Assembly: GCA_000991645.1 (NCBI GenBank)
Contig: LBRX01000022.1
Location: 1-15,305, forward strand
Length of the DNA: 15,305 bases
Direction: 5' to 3'
DNA from: Candidatus Moranbacteria bacterium GW2011_GWE2_36_40
Lineage (GTDB): Bacteria; Patescibacteriota; Minisyncoccia; Moranbacterales; GWC2-37-73
Shown: positions 8,316-14,984 of the stretch, piece by piece
Position numbering within the stretch: the stretch's first letter is position 1
How the letters are laid out: each line of letters starts with the position of its first letter
The notes under the pieces: generated by a model
What the model saw: only the letters and a program-made list of their open reading frames with translations
Database searches by the model: none
Told to the model about the DNA's origin: nothing
Made by a program: the position numbers and the translations under genes

Positions 8316-8347
8316 GACAATTCATTCATCGAGGCGAGACAGTCAAG
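8297..8347. repeat. GC-rich inverted repeat between divergent promoters
   Basis: CTTGACT at 8303-8309 is complementary to AGTCAAG at 8341-8347, and the adjacent CGCC (8310-8313) to GGCG (8333-8336), with a 4-nt bulge on one side. CTCGCC also occurs twice in direct orientation (8298-8303 and 8308-8313). The element is much richer in GC than its flanks and overlaps the putative -35 of the ATPase gene. It could be an operator for the divergent pair or a palindromic repeat element. Confidence 0.5.
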
Positions 8348-8388
8348 TTTATGTCCAATACATATAGTTTACATCATCAAAAATTGCT

Positions 8389-8416
8389 TTGCAAATATAC
8401 AAATAACCGCTATAAT
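8389..8416 (+). promoter_or_regulatory. Promoter of the GT-C operon, predicted leaderless
   Basis: TTGCAA (8389-8394), a 16-nt spacer and a perfect TATAAT (8411-8416). The ATG starts 6 nt after the -10, so transcription should begin at or within 1-2 nt of the start codon. Confidence 0.65.
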
Positions 8417-8422
8417 TAAATC

Positions 8423-10213
8423 ATGAAAAATAAAGAACTTTCTCCTACTGATTACCAATTATACCTTTTAAAATCACTCCTTTGGCTAAGCTTGGCTTGG
8501 GGAGGTTTTGCTTTGACTTTGATCGGATTTTTCCATGCTTGGATTGTTTGGTTGTTTTTCCTAGCAAGTGCAGTTTGGCTAACAAATTATTCCTTGAAAA
8601 AAAAATTATTTCTCAAACCATCAAAAGAAATGTTCTTTTCCAGTCTTGCCTTCATTATAATCGTGATTGTTTTTTCCCTTTTTTCAACACCAACAGTTTT
8701 TACCGGAAGAGATCAGGGATCTTTTAGCGAAGCAGCCATCAGACTCAGCCAAAACCATAAAATCGAATTTTCAAATCAAATCAGCACTGAATTTTTCAAA
8801 CTTCATGAACCTGGTCGTGCACTAAACTTCCCAGGATTTTATTATAATTCCCAGGGAAATCTAACAACTCAATTTCCCCTTGTATACATTGCATGGCTAG
8901 CGCTGTTTTTCTCAGTTTTTGGAATCATGGGCTTTACTATTGCCAATGCGATTCTTCTCTTTATTTTTTTCATTTCCCTATATCTTCTTTCAAGATTATT
9001 TTTAAAATCATCAGCTGCAGCATTTCCAACAACTATTTTTGCGGCAACCTCTTTTATTTTTATGTGGTTTTCCAAAATGACACTCAGTGAAAACATGGCA
9101 TTGCCACTACTTTGGACAGCAATCCTTTCTCTCATGCTTTTTTTGAAAAATCAACGCAACCTATATTATATTATTTTTCTAATGACAGCATCGCTACTTT
9201 GTTTTACTAGAATTGAAGGAGTTGCATTTCTTTTGATGGCAATTCTTGTTCTTGCAATAAACAAAAATGTTCACAAATACTTCAAAAGTCAATTCTTTTT
9301 CAAGCTATTTTTGCCAATTATACTTTTTGCAATCTTTTTTATTTTTAATTTCATTAAAGATTTCTATTTTTATAAAGAAATAGCCAAAGCCATCCTCCCC
9401 AATCTTAGTACGCCAAAAGCAAAATACCTCGGAGAAATAAATGGCTATGTGTTACCAGAATTTTATATTCAAAAAGTTTTTTATATTTATGGGTTGCTTG
9501 GTTTTTTTCTTGTTGGCACGGCAAGCATCATCAAATCTTTCTGGAAAAAAGAACTGTACGCACTTGTACCATTTTTCATCACACTCCCAACTTTCATCTA
9601 TTTTATCGATGATCACATTTCACCTGATCACCCTTGGCTACTAAGAAGATTTATGTTTTCCATTGCTCCCGTGGCAATTTTTTATTCAGGACTTTTACTT
9701 GGAAATTGGCTTGAAAAAAAACAAAACACAAAACTCAAACTTCTTTCTTTGCTAATCACGATTGTCTTGCTTGTTGGAAATTTGCCAGCATTTTCAAAAT
9801 ATTTAACTTTTTCAGAAAATAAAAACCTTTTGCAACAAACGGAAACTTTTGGAAAACAATTTTCAGACAATGATCTTATTCTAATAGACCAGAAAACGAC
9901 CGGCGACAATTGGGCAATGATCAGCGGTCCTCTCAATTCTATCTATCAAAAAAATGCCATATACTTTTTTAATATTCAAGATCTATCCAAGCTCAATACT
10001 GATAATTTTGACAACGTCTATCTTGTTACCCCAAATTCACAAATTTCTTTTTATCTAAACAGCACAATAGGTTTGAAATTAGTTGAAACAAATACTTATA
10101 CCTTAAACACAAACCGGCTCGACACAAAACCAGAAACATCATCCGATAAAATATCACTACCAGAAAAAAAATACTCATCAATACAAGGCAAAATATTTAA
10201 AATAGAAAAATAG
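8423..10213 (+). CDS. GT-C fold membrane glycosyltransferase (GT39/ArnT-like)
   Basis: A 596-residue integral membrane protein with about 10-12 hydrophobic helices up to about residue 455 and a soluble, extracytoplasmic C-terminal tail of about 140 residues. GRDQG at residues 95-99 lies in the first loop after an early helix, where GT-C enzymes carry their catalytic Asp (D97). A second conserved-looking loop, DDHISPDHPWLLRRF (396-410), precedes another helix. These enzymes use polyprenyl-phosphate sugars and glycosylate proteins or lipids on the outer face of the membrane. It heads a rightward operon, 24 nt before the repeat protein, so that surface protein is a possible acceptor or partner (inference). 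No Shine-Dalgarno is visible and the promoter abuts the ATG. The exact GT family (39, 83 or a CPR-specific one) is not decided. Confidence 0.82.
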   Translation: MKNKELSPTDYQLYLLKSLLWLSLAWGGFALTLIGFFHAWIVWLFFLASAVWLTNYSLKKKLFLKPSKEMFFSSLAFIIIVIVFSLFSTPTVFTGRDQGSFSEAAIRLSQNHKIEFSNQISTEFFKLHEPGRALNFPGFYYNSQGNLTTQFPLVYIAWLALFFSVFGIMGFTIANAILLFIFFISLYLLSRLFLKSSAAAFPTTIFAATSFIFMWFSKMTLSENMALPLLWTAILSLMLFLKNQRNLYYIIFLMTASLLCFTRIEGVAFLLMAILVLAINKNVHKYFKSQFFFKLFLPIILFAIFFIFNFIKDFYFYKEIAKAILPNLSTPKAKYLGEINGYVLPEFYIQKVFYIYGLLGFFLVGTASIIKSFWKKELYALVPFFITLPTFIYFIDDHISPDHPWLLRRFMFSIAPVAIFYSGLLLGNWLEKKQNTKLKLLSLLITIVLLVGNLPAFSKYLTFSENKNLLQQTETFGKQFSDNDLILIDQKTTGDNWAMISGPLNSIYQKNAIYFFNIQDLSKLNTDNFDNVYLVTPNSQISFYLNSTIGLKLVETNTYTLNTNRLDTKPETSSDKISLPEKKYSSIQGKIFKIEK

Positions 10214-10237
10214 TCTTTAAAATTTAAAAGAAACAAG

Positions 10238-11572
10238 ATGCTAGACCTGACAAAAGAAATACAACTTGAACCGATATTTCGCAAAAAATATATCATAGCA
10301 AGGATACTGCTTCATGTTATCTTTTTTATTGTGGCTTTTTTTGTTTTATACAACATCCTTTTTGCTGTTGTTACGCTCGACTTTTCATTTGAAAATCCAA
10401 TTCTAAACAAAAACACCAACCTTAACCCACACATCAGCACAGGCAGAGAGCTTCCTAAGGATGGAAAATTTCTTGCAAATGAAACACTTTTAGATAATGC
10501 GAGTCCTATTGGTGAATTTTCAAAAGCAAGCGTCACATTTTCAAGCACCGAAAATAATAGTGCTGTTGAAAATATTTCCGTAACAATAAACAAATCCTAC
10601 CAAGCATTACGATATCCAACAGGAAGTCCCTTGGGGTTTAAAAATGGATCCCTATTAACAACACCAGATGGTTCATATTACATGGTGTCTGATGGAGCAC
10701 TTAGAAAATTTTCAAACACAGACACAATAGTTAAACTTGGATATCCCAAAAGTGCATTCCTTGAAATTTCAAAAGATGATCTCAAATACAACCGAATTGG
10801 AAATGAAATCAATGATACACTTTCCTATCCAAACGACACGATCTTCGCGATTGGTGACACATACTTCCAGCTAAAAGACGGTCGACTCTTCCCGTTTATC
10901 AGCGTGCAAGCATTTTTGACTCAATTTGATCAAACAATTGCAATAGCAAAAAGCAAAGATTTCTTTCAAACGAATCCTGTTGCCGAAAAATTCATTGGAT
11001 TTGCAGATGGAACACTGGCCTCATATGATGTATCAGTGTACATTCTGAGCAAAGGAAAAAGTTATCCAATAATGAACCCTGAAACATTTCTCGCCATGGG
11101 CTTCAAATGGGAAGACATTATCCCAATCAATCAAAATGAATTAGGTGCCTATGAAAAACAAAAACAATTCACACACAATGACCCTCATCCTGATGGCACA
11201 ATATTTTTTGACGAAAAAAATGAAAAATATTTTCTAATTGAAAATGGGAAAAAACTTCCCATTACAAATCAATCAATCATAAAAACATATTCAAAACAAA
11301 AACCTGTAATTATAAATACGGAAGGACTTGAAAAATTTTCTTCCTGCACCCTGAAAAAGAAATTGTTCAATGATGGGACTTTCACATGTGACATCCCATT
11401 AGAAGATTTGAATAACTTCATAGGGAATGATTATCAAATAAAAACAACCTTTCCAAATGCCACCAAACTAAGCACTTTTAGTATCAAATTCTCAACCCCA
11501 ATGACATGGAACAGCATGCGCAATTCATTGTCGAAGATAAAAACAAAAATAATAAACAGGCAAACTCTCTAA
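10238..11572 (+). CDS. Single-pass surface protein with four ~55-residue extracytoplasmic repeats
   Basis: A 444-residue protein not matched to a named family. A transmembrane helix at about 24-46 follows a basic N-terminus, so most of the chain is outside. Residues about 138-368 form four degenerate repeats centred on YYMVSDGALRKF (147-158), YFQLKDGRLFPF (209-220), VYILSKGKSYPI (267-278) and YFLIENGKKLPI (331-342). Each is preceded by a P-x-G/D-(S/T) turn and an IF/LL strand and followed by a helical x-F-L or similar segment ending in a hydrophobic 'I-I-P/V-I' strand. The third repeat continues MGFKWEDIIPI, as in repeats seen in S-layer and cell-wall proteins of other bacteria. C370 and C384 could form a disulfide in the C-terminal domain. 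It lies 24 nt after the GT-C gene and 18 nt before the small membrane protein. A structural or adhesive surface role is inferred. Confidence 0.75.
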   Translation: MLDLTKEIQLEPIFRKKYIIARILLHVIFFIVAFFVLYNILFAVVTLDFSFENPILNKNTNLNPHISTGRELPKDGKFLANETLLDNASPIGEFSKASVTFSSTENNSAVENISVTINKSYQALRYPTGSPLGFKNGSLLTTPDGSYYMVSDGALRKFSNTDTIVKLGYPKSAFLEISKDDLKYNRIGNEINDTLSYPNDTIFAIGDTYFQLKDGRLFPFISVQAFLTQFDQTIAIAKSKDFFQTNPVAEKFIGFADGTLASYDVSVYILSKGKSYPIMNPETFLAMGFKWEDIIPINQNELGAYEKQKQFTHNDPHPDGTIFFDEKNEKYFLIENGKKLPITNQSIIKTYSKQKPVIINTEGLEKFSSCTLKKKLFNDGTFTCDIPLEDLNNFIGNDYQIKTTFPNATKLSTFSIKFSTPMTWNSMRNSLSKIKTKIINRQTL

Positions 11573-11590
11573 ACAAGGCTAAAAAAAATT

Positions 11591-11995
11591 ATGTTCACAA
11601 GAAAAATAACCATCGAAAAAAATTCCCTACTGATTGCATACAAGCTTTTGCATGATCTGCTACTCTTGATGCTTGTTTCATTTGCTGGCTTCCTTGTGAT
11701 TGAAGGACTTCTCCCTGGACTACTCACAAGCAAAATAAGTTTTAGCAAAATTGTTATTGGCATAATAATTATCTTGGCTTCCATAGTCTATCTTGGAAAA
11801 AATTTCAACATCACATACCAGCAAGCAAAAATTCATACCAGCAAGATGCTGTCCGGACTTGTTCTTTTTTCTTTTCTGTTGATTGGAAATTCGATGTTAA
11901 AATTCAATTTTTGGGAAAACCTCGTCATCACACTTGCAACCCTTTTGATCCTTTTTCTTTTTTATGAACTGATATTTTCTTCAAAAAATAAATAA
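11591..11995 (+). CDS. Small integral membrane protein, unknown function
   Basis: 134 residues with a basic N-terminus and about four hydrophobic segments (about 20-45, 50-69, 86-102 and 107-128) ending in a Lys/Asn-rich tail. There is no recognisable motif. The ATG lies 18 nt after the stop of the repeat protein on the same strand, and the hydropathy is clearly protein-like, so I take it as the last gene of the GT-C operon. It may be an accessory subunit for the glycosyltransferase or for the repeat protein, but nothing in the sequence shows that. Confidence 0.65.
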   Translation: MFTRKITIEKNSLLIAYKLLHDLLLLMLVSFAGFLVIEGLLPGLLTSKISFSKIVIGIIIILASIVYLGKNFNITYQQAKIHTSKMLSGLVLFSFLLIGNSMLKFNFWENLVITLATLLILFLFYELIFSSKNK

Positions 11996-12031
11996 AAAAA
12001 AGGCCTCGATGGATAATGCATCATCAAGGTC
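11991..12031 (-). terminator. Intrinsic terminator for the leftward GT4 gene
   Basis: On the minus strand, GACCTTGATG (12031-12022) pairs with CATCGAGGCC (12011-12002), with one wobble and one mismatch, and is followed by TTTTTTTATTTATTTTTT. Reading rightward there is no U-tract, so it mainly serves the GT4 gene although it lies between convergent genes. Confidence 0.6.
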
Positions 12032-12081
12032 TAAGAAATCAATTCCAGAAAAACCAAACTCAGTTACAACATATAATTATA

Positions 12082-13200
12082 CTACCATTTCATGATATTG
12101 TCAAGTGTTTGCTGCGCGCATTTTTCCCAGGAAAACTTTTTCAATCTCTCTTTTCCTTTCAAAATCATGGCGTCTTTCAATGAGGAATCATTGAGCAAAT
12201 TTTCAACTTTGCTTGAAAGATCCTTGCTGTCATTTCCCTCAAAATACAAAGCTCCATTTCCCCCAACCTCAGGCAAACTTGAATTGTTTGCCAAGACAAC
12301 AGGCACGCCTGATGCAAAAGCTTCCAACACAGGAATACCAAAACCTTCATACAAAGATGGAAAAACAAAAACACTTGCACTTCCAAGCAACACAGGCATT
12401 TCAGAAAAAGGAATTTTGCCAGTAACAACAATGCTATCACTAAAAGGACTTTCGTTTATTCTTTTTTCAATACCTTCCCACATCCAAGCTCTCTCTCCAG
12501 CGAAAACAAGTCTAAGTGCTGGTCTTGTTTTTTTTATTTTTTCAAAAGCCTCAATTAATATGCACAAATTTTTGCGCGGCTGAATTGCGCCAATATATAT
12601 CAAATAATTATTATCAATCAAGCCGTATTTTTTCAAGATCGGCAAAGATTCTTCTTTTGAAATTTCTTTCGAAAAAAGTTTAGCATCAAAACCATGATGC
12701 ACGACTGCTATTTTTTCTTCATTAATTTCAGGATAAACCCTTAGAATATCTTTTTTTGTTGAATCTGAAATTGCAATAATCTTGTCGGATTTTTTTATTG
12801 CGTGATTTGCGAGTAAGTTAAGTTTAAACAAATCCCACTTAGTAAAATATTCTGGAAAAAATTTAAATGCCAGATCATGAATTGTTATGATTGTCTTTGT
12901 GCCGCTTCTTCTGAAAAACGGAAGGTTATGCAAAGGAACCCATAGCACATCTGGCTTCTCCCTAAAAATCTCCCAAGCAAATCTGGTATGTGTCCATGCC
13001 AAGAAATTTCCCAGGGATTTGATATGGTAATTTTCAAAGTTAGGTGGAGCAAGCTGAGGATTAAACTTGGTCTTATGATACACGAAGAAATCCTCGCTTG
13101 GTGCTTCTTTGCCAAAATTTTTCAGCATGTTCAATATGTATACCCGAGTACCATCAAATCTGCTATGATCCAGATCTGCTGCATGTATTGCAATTTTCAT
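12082..13200 (-). CDS. Glycosyltransferase family 4 (mannosyltransferase-like)
   Basis: A 372-residue GT-B enzyme. The N-terminal acceptor domain has DGTRVY at 16-21 (the glycine-loop region) and TIHDL at 106-110. AISDSTKKDI at 143-152 is the usual inter-strand motif. The linker GAIQPRKN at 204-211 starts the donor domain, which ends with PSLYEGFGIPVLEAFASG (281-298), carrying the E285-x7-E293 pair that binds the nucleotide sugar. The length is typical of GT4, and the overall pattern resembles bacterial mannosyl- and other hexosyltransferases of envelope glycan pathways. It is a single-gene unit facing the GT-C operon, with its own extended -10 promoter and terminator. No Shine-Dalgarno is seen before the ATG. 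The donor and acceptor are unknown. Confidence 0.92.
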   Translation of the reverse strand: MKIAIHAADLDHSRFDGTRVYILNMLKNFGKEAPSEDFFVYHKTKFNPQLAPPNFENYHIKSLGNFLAWTHTRFAWEIFREKPDVLWVPLHNLPFFRRSGTKTIITIHDLAFKFFPEYFTKWDLFKLNLLANHAIKKSDKIIAISDSTKKDILRVYPEINEEKIAVVHHGFDAKLFSKEISKEESLPILKKYGLIDNNYLIYIGAIQPRKNLCILIEAFEKIKKTRPALRLVFAGERAWMWEGIEKRINESPFSDSIVVTGKIPFSEMPVLLGSASVFVFPSLYEGFGIPVLEAFASGVPVVLANNSSLPEVGGNGALYFEGNDSKDLSSKVENLLNDSSLKDAMILKGKERLKKFSWEKCAQQTLDNIMKW

Positions 13201-13250
13201 AATTGTGTGTTATTGTATAAATCTGCGCTAAAAAATTTATTCTTGACTTA

Positions 13251-13279
13251 ATTATACCAGCTATAAGCAAGAATCCCAA
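13251..13279 (-). promoter_or_regulatory. Extended -10 promoter of the GT4 gene
   Basis: The minus strand reads TTGGGA (13274-13279), a 17-nt spacer and TATAAT (13251-13256) preceded by TGG, an extended -10. The predicted start leaves a 5' leader of about 40-45 nt before the ATG at 13200. Confidence 0.6.
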
Positions 13280-13300
13280 TTTTTTTGAAAAGCGTATCAA

Positions 13301-13337
13301 TATCCAAAAATTAAATCATTCAAAATGATTTTGGATA
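13301..13337. repeat. Short AT-rich hairpin upstream of the lipoprotein gene
   Basis: AATCATT (13314-13320) and AATGATT (13324-13330) form a 7-bp stem with a 3-nt loop. The outer TATCCAAA (13301-13308) and TTTGGATA (13330-13337) are also complementary, so two overlapping foldings are possible. It lies in the divergent gap between the GT4 and lipoprotein genes and could be an operator. Confidence 0.4.
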
Positions 13338-13403
13338 TCAACAGAAAACCTGTTCCTATGAGGACATGTTTTTTGTTTATATAAAGGTATCGTGGCGAAA
13401 CTG

Positions 13404-13410
13404 AAAGGAG
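13404..13410 (+). promoter_or_regulatory. Strong Shine-Dalgarno of the 3D lipoprotein gene
   Basis: AAAGGAG ends 7 nt before the GTG at 13418 and decides that start. It is the only classical ribosome-binding site I see in the window. Confidence 0.75.
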
Positions 13411-13417
13411 AAAGCCC

Positions 13418-13915
13418 GTGAAAGGTGGAATCTGCACGCTCTTGGTCTTACTACTGGCGTGCTCACAACCAACTTCCTCGCGAGCGTACTTCAAGTACGT
13501 TCCACACGAGCCGCCTGCCAAGCGGTACAAAGTTGTAAAAATCTTGAAGGCTCAAATATCACGCTACATAAAGCCTGAAAGGAAGTATTACTCTTCAGAT
13601 GCGGCCTATCGCAAAGCCATTAAACTAAATGGCAAAGGAAAAGAAACGTATTTCAAAACTACGCCACAAGAAAATTTTACCATTGCGGCAAATGTTAATC
13701 CATCTGAAAACGGTTTCAAGAAAGGAACAATTATCAAAATAAATGGCCACGGAATCAACCTTATAGGCGAGGTTGAAGATAGATGTGTTGCAGCAGAAAA
13801 ACTCTGGAAAAGAAAGAGAATTATTCAATTCGATATTTTTTCTAAAATGTCCCAAAAGCAAGCTGATGATTGGGGCAAACGTGAGATGACTGTAGAAATA
13901 TTACAGCCAATCTAA
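13418..13915 (+). CDS. Putative lipoprotein with a 3D/RlpA-like double-psi barrel domain
   Basis: 165 residues starting at GTG, placed by AAAGGAG 7 nt upstream. The N-terminus is a short signal peptide ending in the lipobox LLAC (residues 12-15), so Cys15 would be lipidated and the protein anchored outside the membrane. The C-terminal part (about 85-163) matches the 3D domain pattern: TIAANVNP at 88-95, a G-T-I-I-K-I-N-G strand at 103-110, VEDR at 119-122, FDIF at 138-141, a helix with an A-D-D-W-G ending, and a final MTVEIL strand. D121 and D139 would be two of the family's acidic residues; the motif is somewhat degenerate. Such domains occur in cell-wall hydrolases and lytic transglycosylase-like proteins, so a peptidoglycan role is likely. 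The first ~100 bp of the gene are richer in G+C than neighbouring genes. It is a single-gene unit ending at a terminator. Confidence 0.72.
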   Translation: MKGGICTLLVLLLACSQPTSSRAYFKYVPHEPPAKRYKVVKILKAQISRYIKPERKYYSSDAAYRKAIKLNGKGKETYFKTTPQENFTIAANVNPSENGFKKGTIIKINGHGINLIGEVEDRCVAAEKLWKRKRIIQFDIFSKMSQKQADDWGKREMTVEILQPI

Positions 13916-13940
13916 CAAAAATAACGGCACGATACCTAAA

Positions 13941-13980
13941 AAAGGGGTCAACGATAAATTCGTTGACCCTTCTTAATTTT
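13941..13980. terminator. Bidirectional intrinsic terminator between convergent genes
   Basis: GGGTCAACGA (13945-13954) and TCGTTGACCC (13960-13969) form a perfect 10-bp stem with a 5-nt loop. A-tract on the left and T-rich sequence on the right let it work for the lipoprotein gene rightward and for the pseudouridine synthase gene leftward. Confidence 0.85.
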
Positions 13981-13993
13981 TTATTGCAGTTTT

Positions 13994-14713
13994 TTATTGC
14001 AAGACACCAAGACTTGCGAGAAGATCTTCCAGCTCTTTTCCTTGCAATTTTCGCTGTTGACCAGAGCCAAGCGTACCAAGCTTGATTCCCATCACACGGA
14101 TACGTTTCAAGTCTACCACTTCCCATCCTAGTGCAGTGCACATGCGACGAATCTGATGTTTTTTTCCTTCTGTCAAAATTATATTAAAAGTCGTTTCATC
14201 CTTTTTTTCCACAACAGCTTCTCTGGTCTTAAAGTCTTCCAACTGAACTCCTTGGCGCATAACTTTCAAAAAAATATTTGTGATCGGCTTGTTGACCGTT
14301 ACAACATATTCTTTTTCGTGATTATATTCAGGATTCAACAATTTGTCGTTTATGCGTCCATCGTTTGTCAAAATCAAAAGACCCCTGGAATTCTTGTCCA
14401 AACGTCCCACAGGAAAAACATCGTCAGCAGTATATGTGATGTCCTTGATTGAGCGTTGACCATCTTTTGGCGAATGAGTGACAATACCACGTGGTTTATT
14501 GAAAGCAAAATAGACATATTTTTTCATCACATCAGTAGCCTTGGAATTGACAGTGACCTTGTCATTTTCATTTACCTTATCCCCTATTTTGGCTTTTTTG
14601 CCATTAATCAAAACCACCCCTTTTTCGATCAGAGTGTCAGCTTCGCGACGTGAACAAACATTTTTCAATGCCAGATAGCGGTTTATTCGAATTGGATAAA
14701 TTATTTCTTCCAT
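13994..14713 (-). CDS. rluF: RsuA-family 23S rRNA pseudouridine synthase, RluF-like
   Basis: A 239-residue enzyme converting a specific uridine of rRNA to pseudouridine. An S4 RNA-binding domain spans about 7-55 (RINRYLALKNVCSRREAD start). The catalytic domain has NKPRG at 72-76 and GRLDKNSRGLLILTNDG at 103-119 with catalytic Asp106. HEKEYVVTVNKPIT at 132-145 is much closer to E. coli RluF than to RluB/RluE or RsuA, and the KKHQIRRMC motif at 184-192 follows. The length is a little shorter than RluF of E. coli. The start is ATG at 14711-14713, 8 nt after a perfect -10, so the mRNA should be nearly leaderless. The family is certain; the exact uridine target is inferred from resemblance only. 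Confidence 0.9.
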   Translation of the reverse strand: MEEIIYPIRINRYLALKNVCSRREADTLIEKGVVLINGKKAKIGDKVNENDKVTVNSKATDVMKKYVYFAFNKPRGIVTHSPKDGQRSIKDITYTADDVFPVGRLDKNSRGLLILTNDGRINDKLLNPEYNHEKEYVVTVNKPITNIFLKVMRQGVQLEDFKTREAVVEKKDETTFNIILTEGKKHQIRRMCTALGWEVVDLKRIRVMGIKLGTLGSGQQRKLQGKELEDLLASLGVLQ

Positions 14714-14721
14714 ATCGAATT

Positions 14722-14750
14722 ATTATAAAAGTAAATTAACCGAAAGTCAA
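14722..14750 (-). promoter_or_regulatory. Strong promoter of the pseudouridine synthase gene
   Basis: The minus strand has TTGACT (14745-14750), a 17-nt spacer and TATAAT (14722-14727). This is the best-matching promoter in the window. The ATG is 8 nt past the -10, leaving room for a leader of only about 1-2 nt. Confidence 0.75.
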
Positions 14751-14753
14751 GCC

Positions 14754-14781
14754 TTGATTTTTTGATTAAAAATGCTACACT
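14754..14781 (+). promoter_or_regulatory. Promoter of tRNA-Gln
   Basis: TTGATT (14754-14759), a 16-nt spacer and TACACT (14776-14781) preceded by TGC, an extended -10. It is back-to-back with the pseudouridine synthase promoter and would give a precursor with a leader of about 65 nt. Confidence 0.5.
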
Positions 14782-14817
14782 GGAATCTGTATGATGTGTT
14801 TTGCATTTCGTATTTTT

Positions 14818-14852
14818 GCTATATGCTACATGTTTCATGCTATATGCTATCC
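14818..14852 (+). repeat. Heptanucleotide tandem repeat in the tRNA leader
   Basis: Five 7-nt units, CTATATG CTACATG TTTCATG then CTATATG CTATCCT, the last degenerate, lie immediately before the tRNA. The 12-mer TGCTATATGCTA occurs twice, 21 nt apart (14817-14828 and 14838-14849), in keeping with three heptads. Confidence 0.6.
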
Positions 14853-14924
14853 TGGAGTGTAGCCAAGCGGTAAGGCAGCGGTTTCTGGTACCGCCATCCC
14901 TAGGTTCGAATCCTAGCACTCCAA
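14853..14924 (+). tRNA. trnQ: tRNA-Gln (anticodon CUG)
   Basis: A complete 72-nt cloverleaf. The acceptor TGGAGTG pairs with CACTCCA (14917-14923), with discriminator A at 14924. The D-arm is GCC/GGC, the anticodon stem GCGGT/ACCGC, and the loop TTCTGGT gives anticodon CTG. The T-arm is CTAGG-TTCGAAT-CCTAG. The 3' CCA is not encoded, so it must be added afterwards. It is followed by a strong terminator. Confidence 0.97.
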
Positions 14925-14934
14925 CTGATAAAAT

Positions 14935-14975
14935 AAAAAACGAACAATCCCTTAAAGATTGTTCGTTTTTTATTT
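14935..14975 (+). terminator. Intrinsic terminator after tRNA-Gln
   Basis: AAAAAACGAACAATC (14935-14949) pairs with GATTGTTCGTTTTT (14957-14970) across a short loop and is followed by TATTTTATTTTTT. The stem and T-tract are strong. Confidence 0.85.
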
Positions 14976-14984
14976 TATTTTTTG

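Noticed and set aside
13485..13499. Palindrome CGTACTTCAAGTACG within the lipoprotein gene
   Set aside because: It encodes the AYFKYV residues in a normal reading frame and has no promoter or other signal near it; probably chance.
13977..14001. Tandem 13-bp duplication (TTTTTTATTGCAG) at the end of the pseudouridine synthase gene
   Set aside because: The stop codon lies in the copy nearest the coding region, so the extra copy falls in the 3' untranslated region and does not change the protein. Likely simple slippage.
14701..14919. Open frame on the minus strand starting MLGFEPRDGGTRNRC
   Set aside because: It is the reverse complement of the tRNA-Gln gene and its leader. Such frames are a common annotation artefact.
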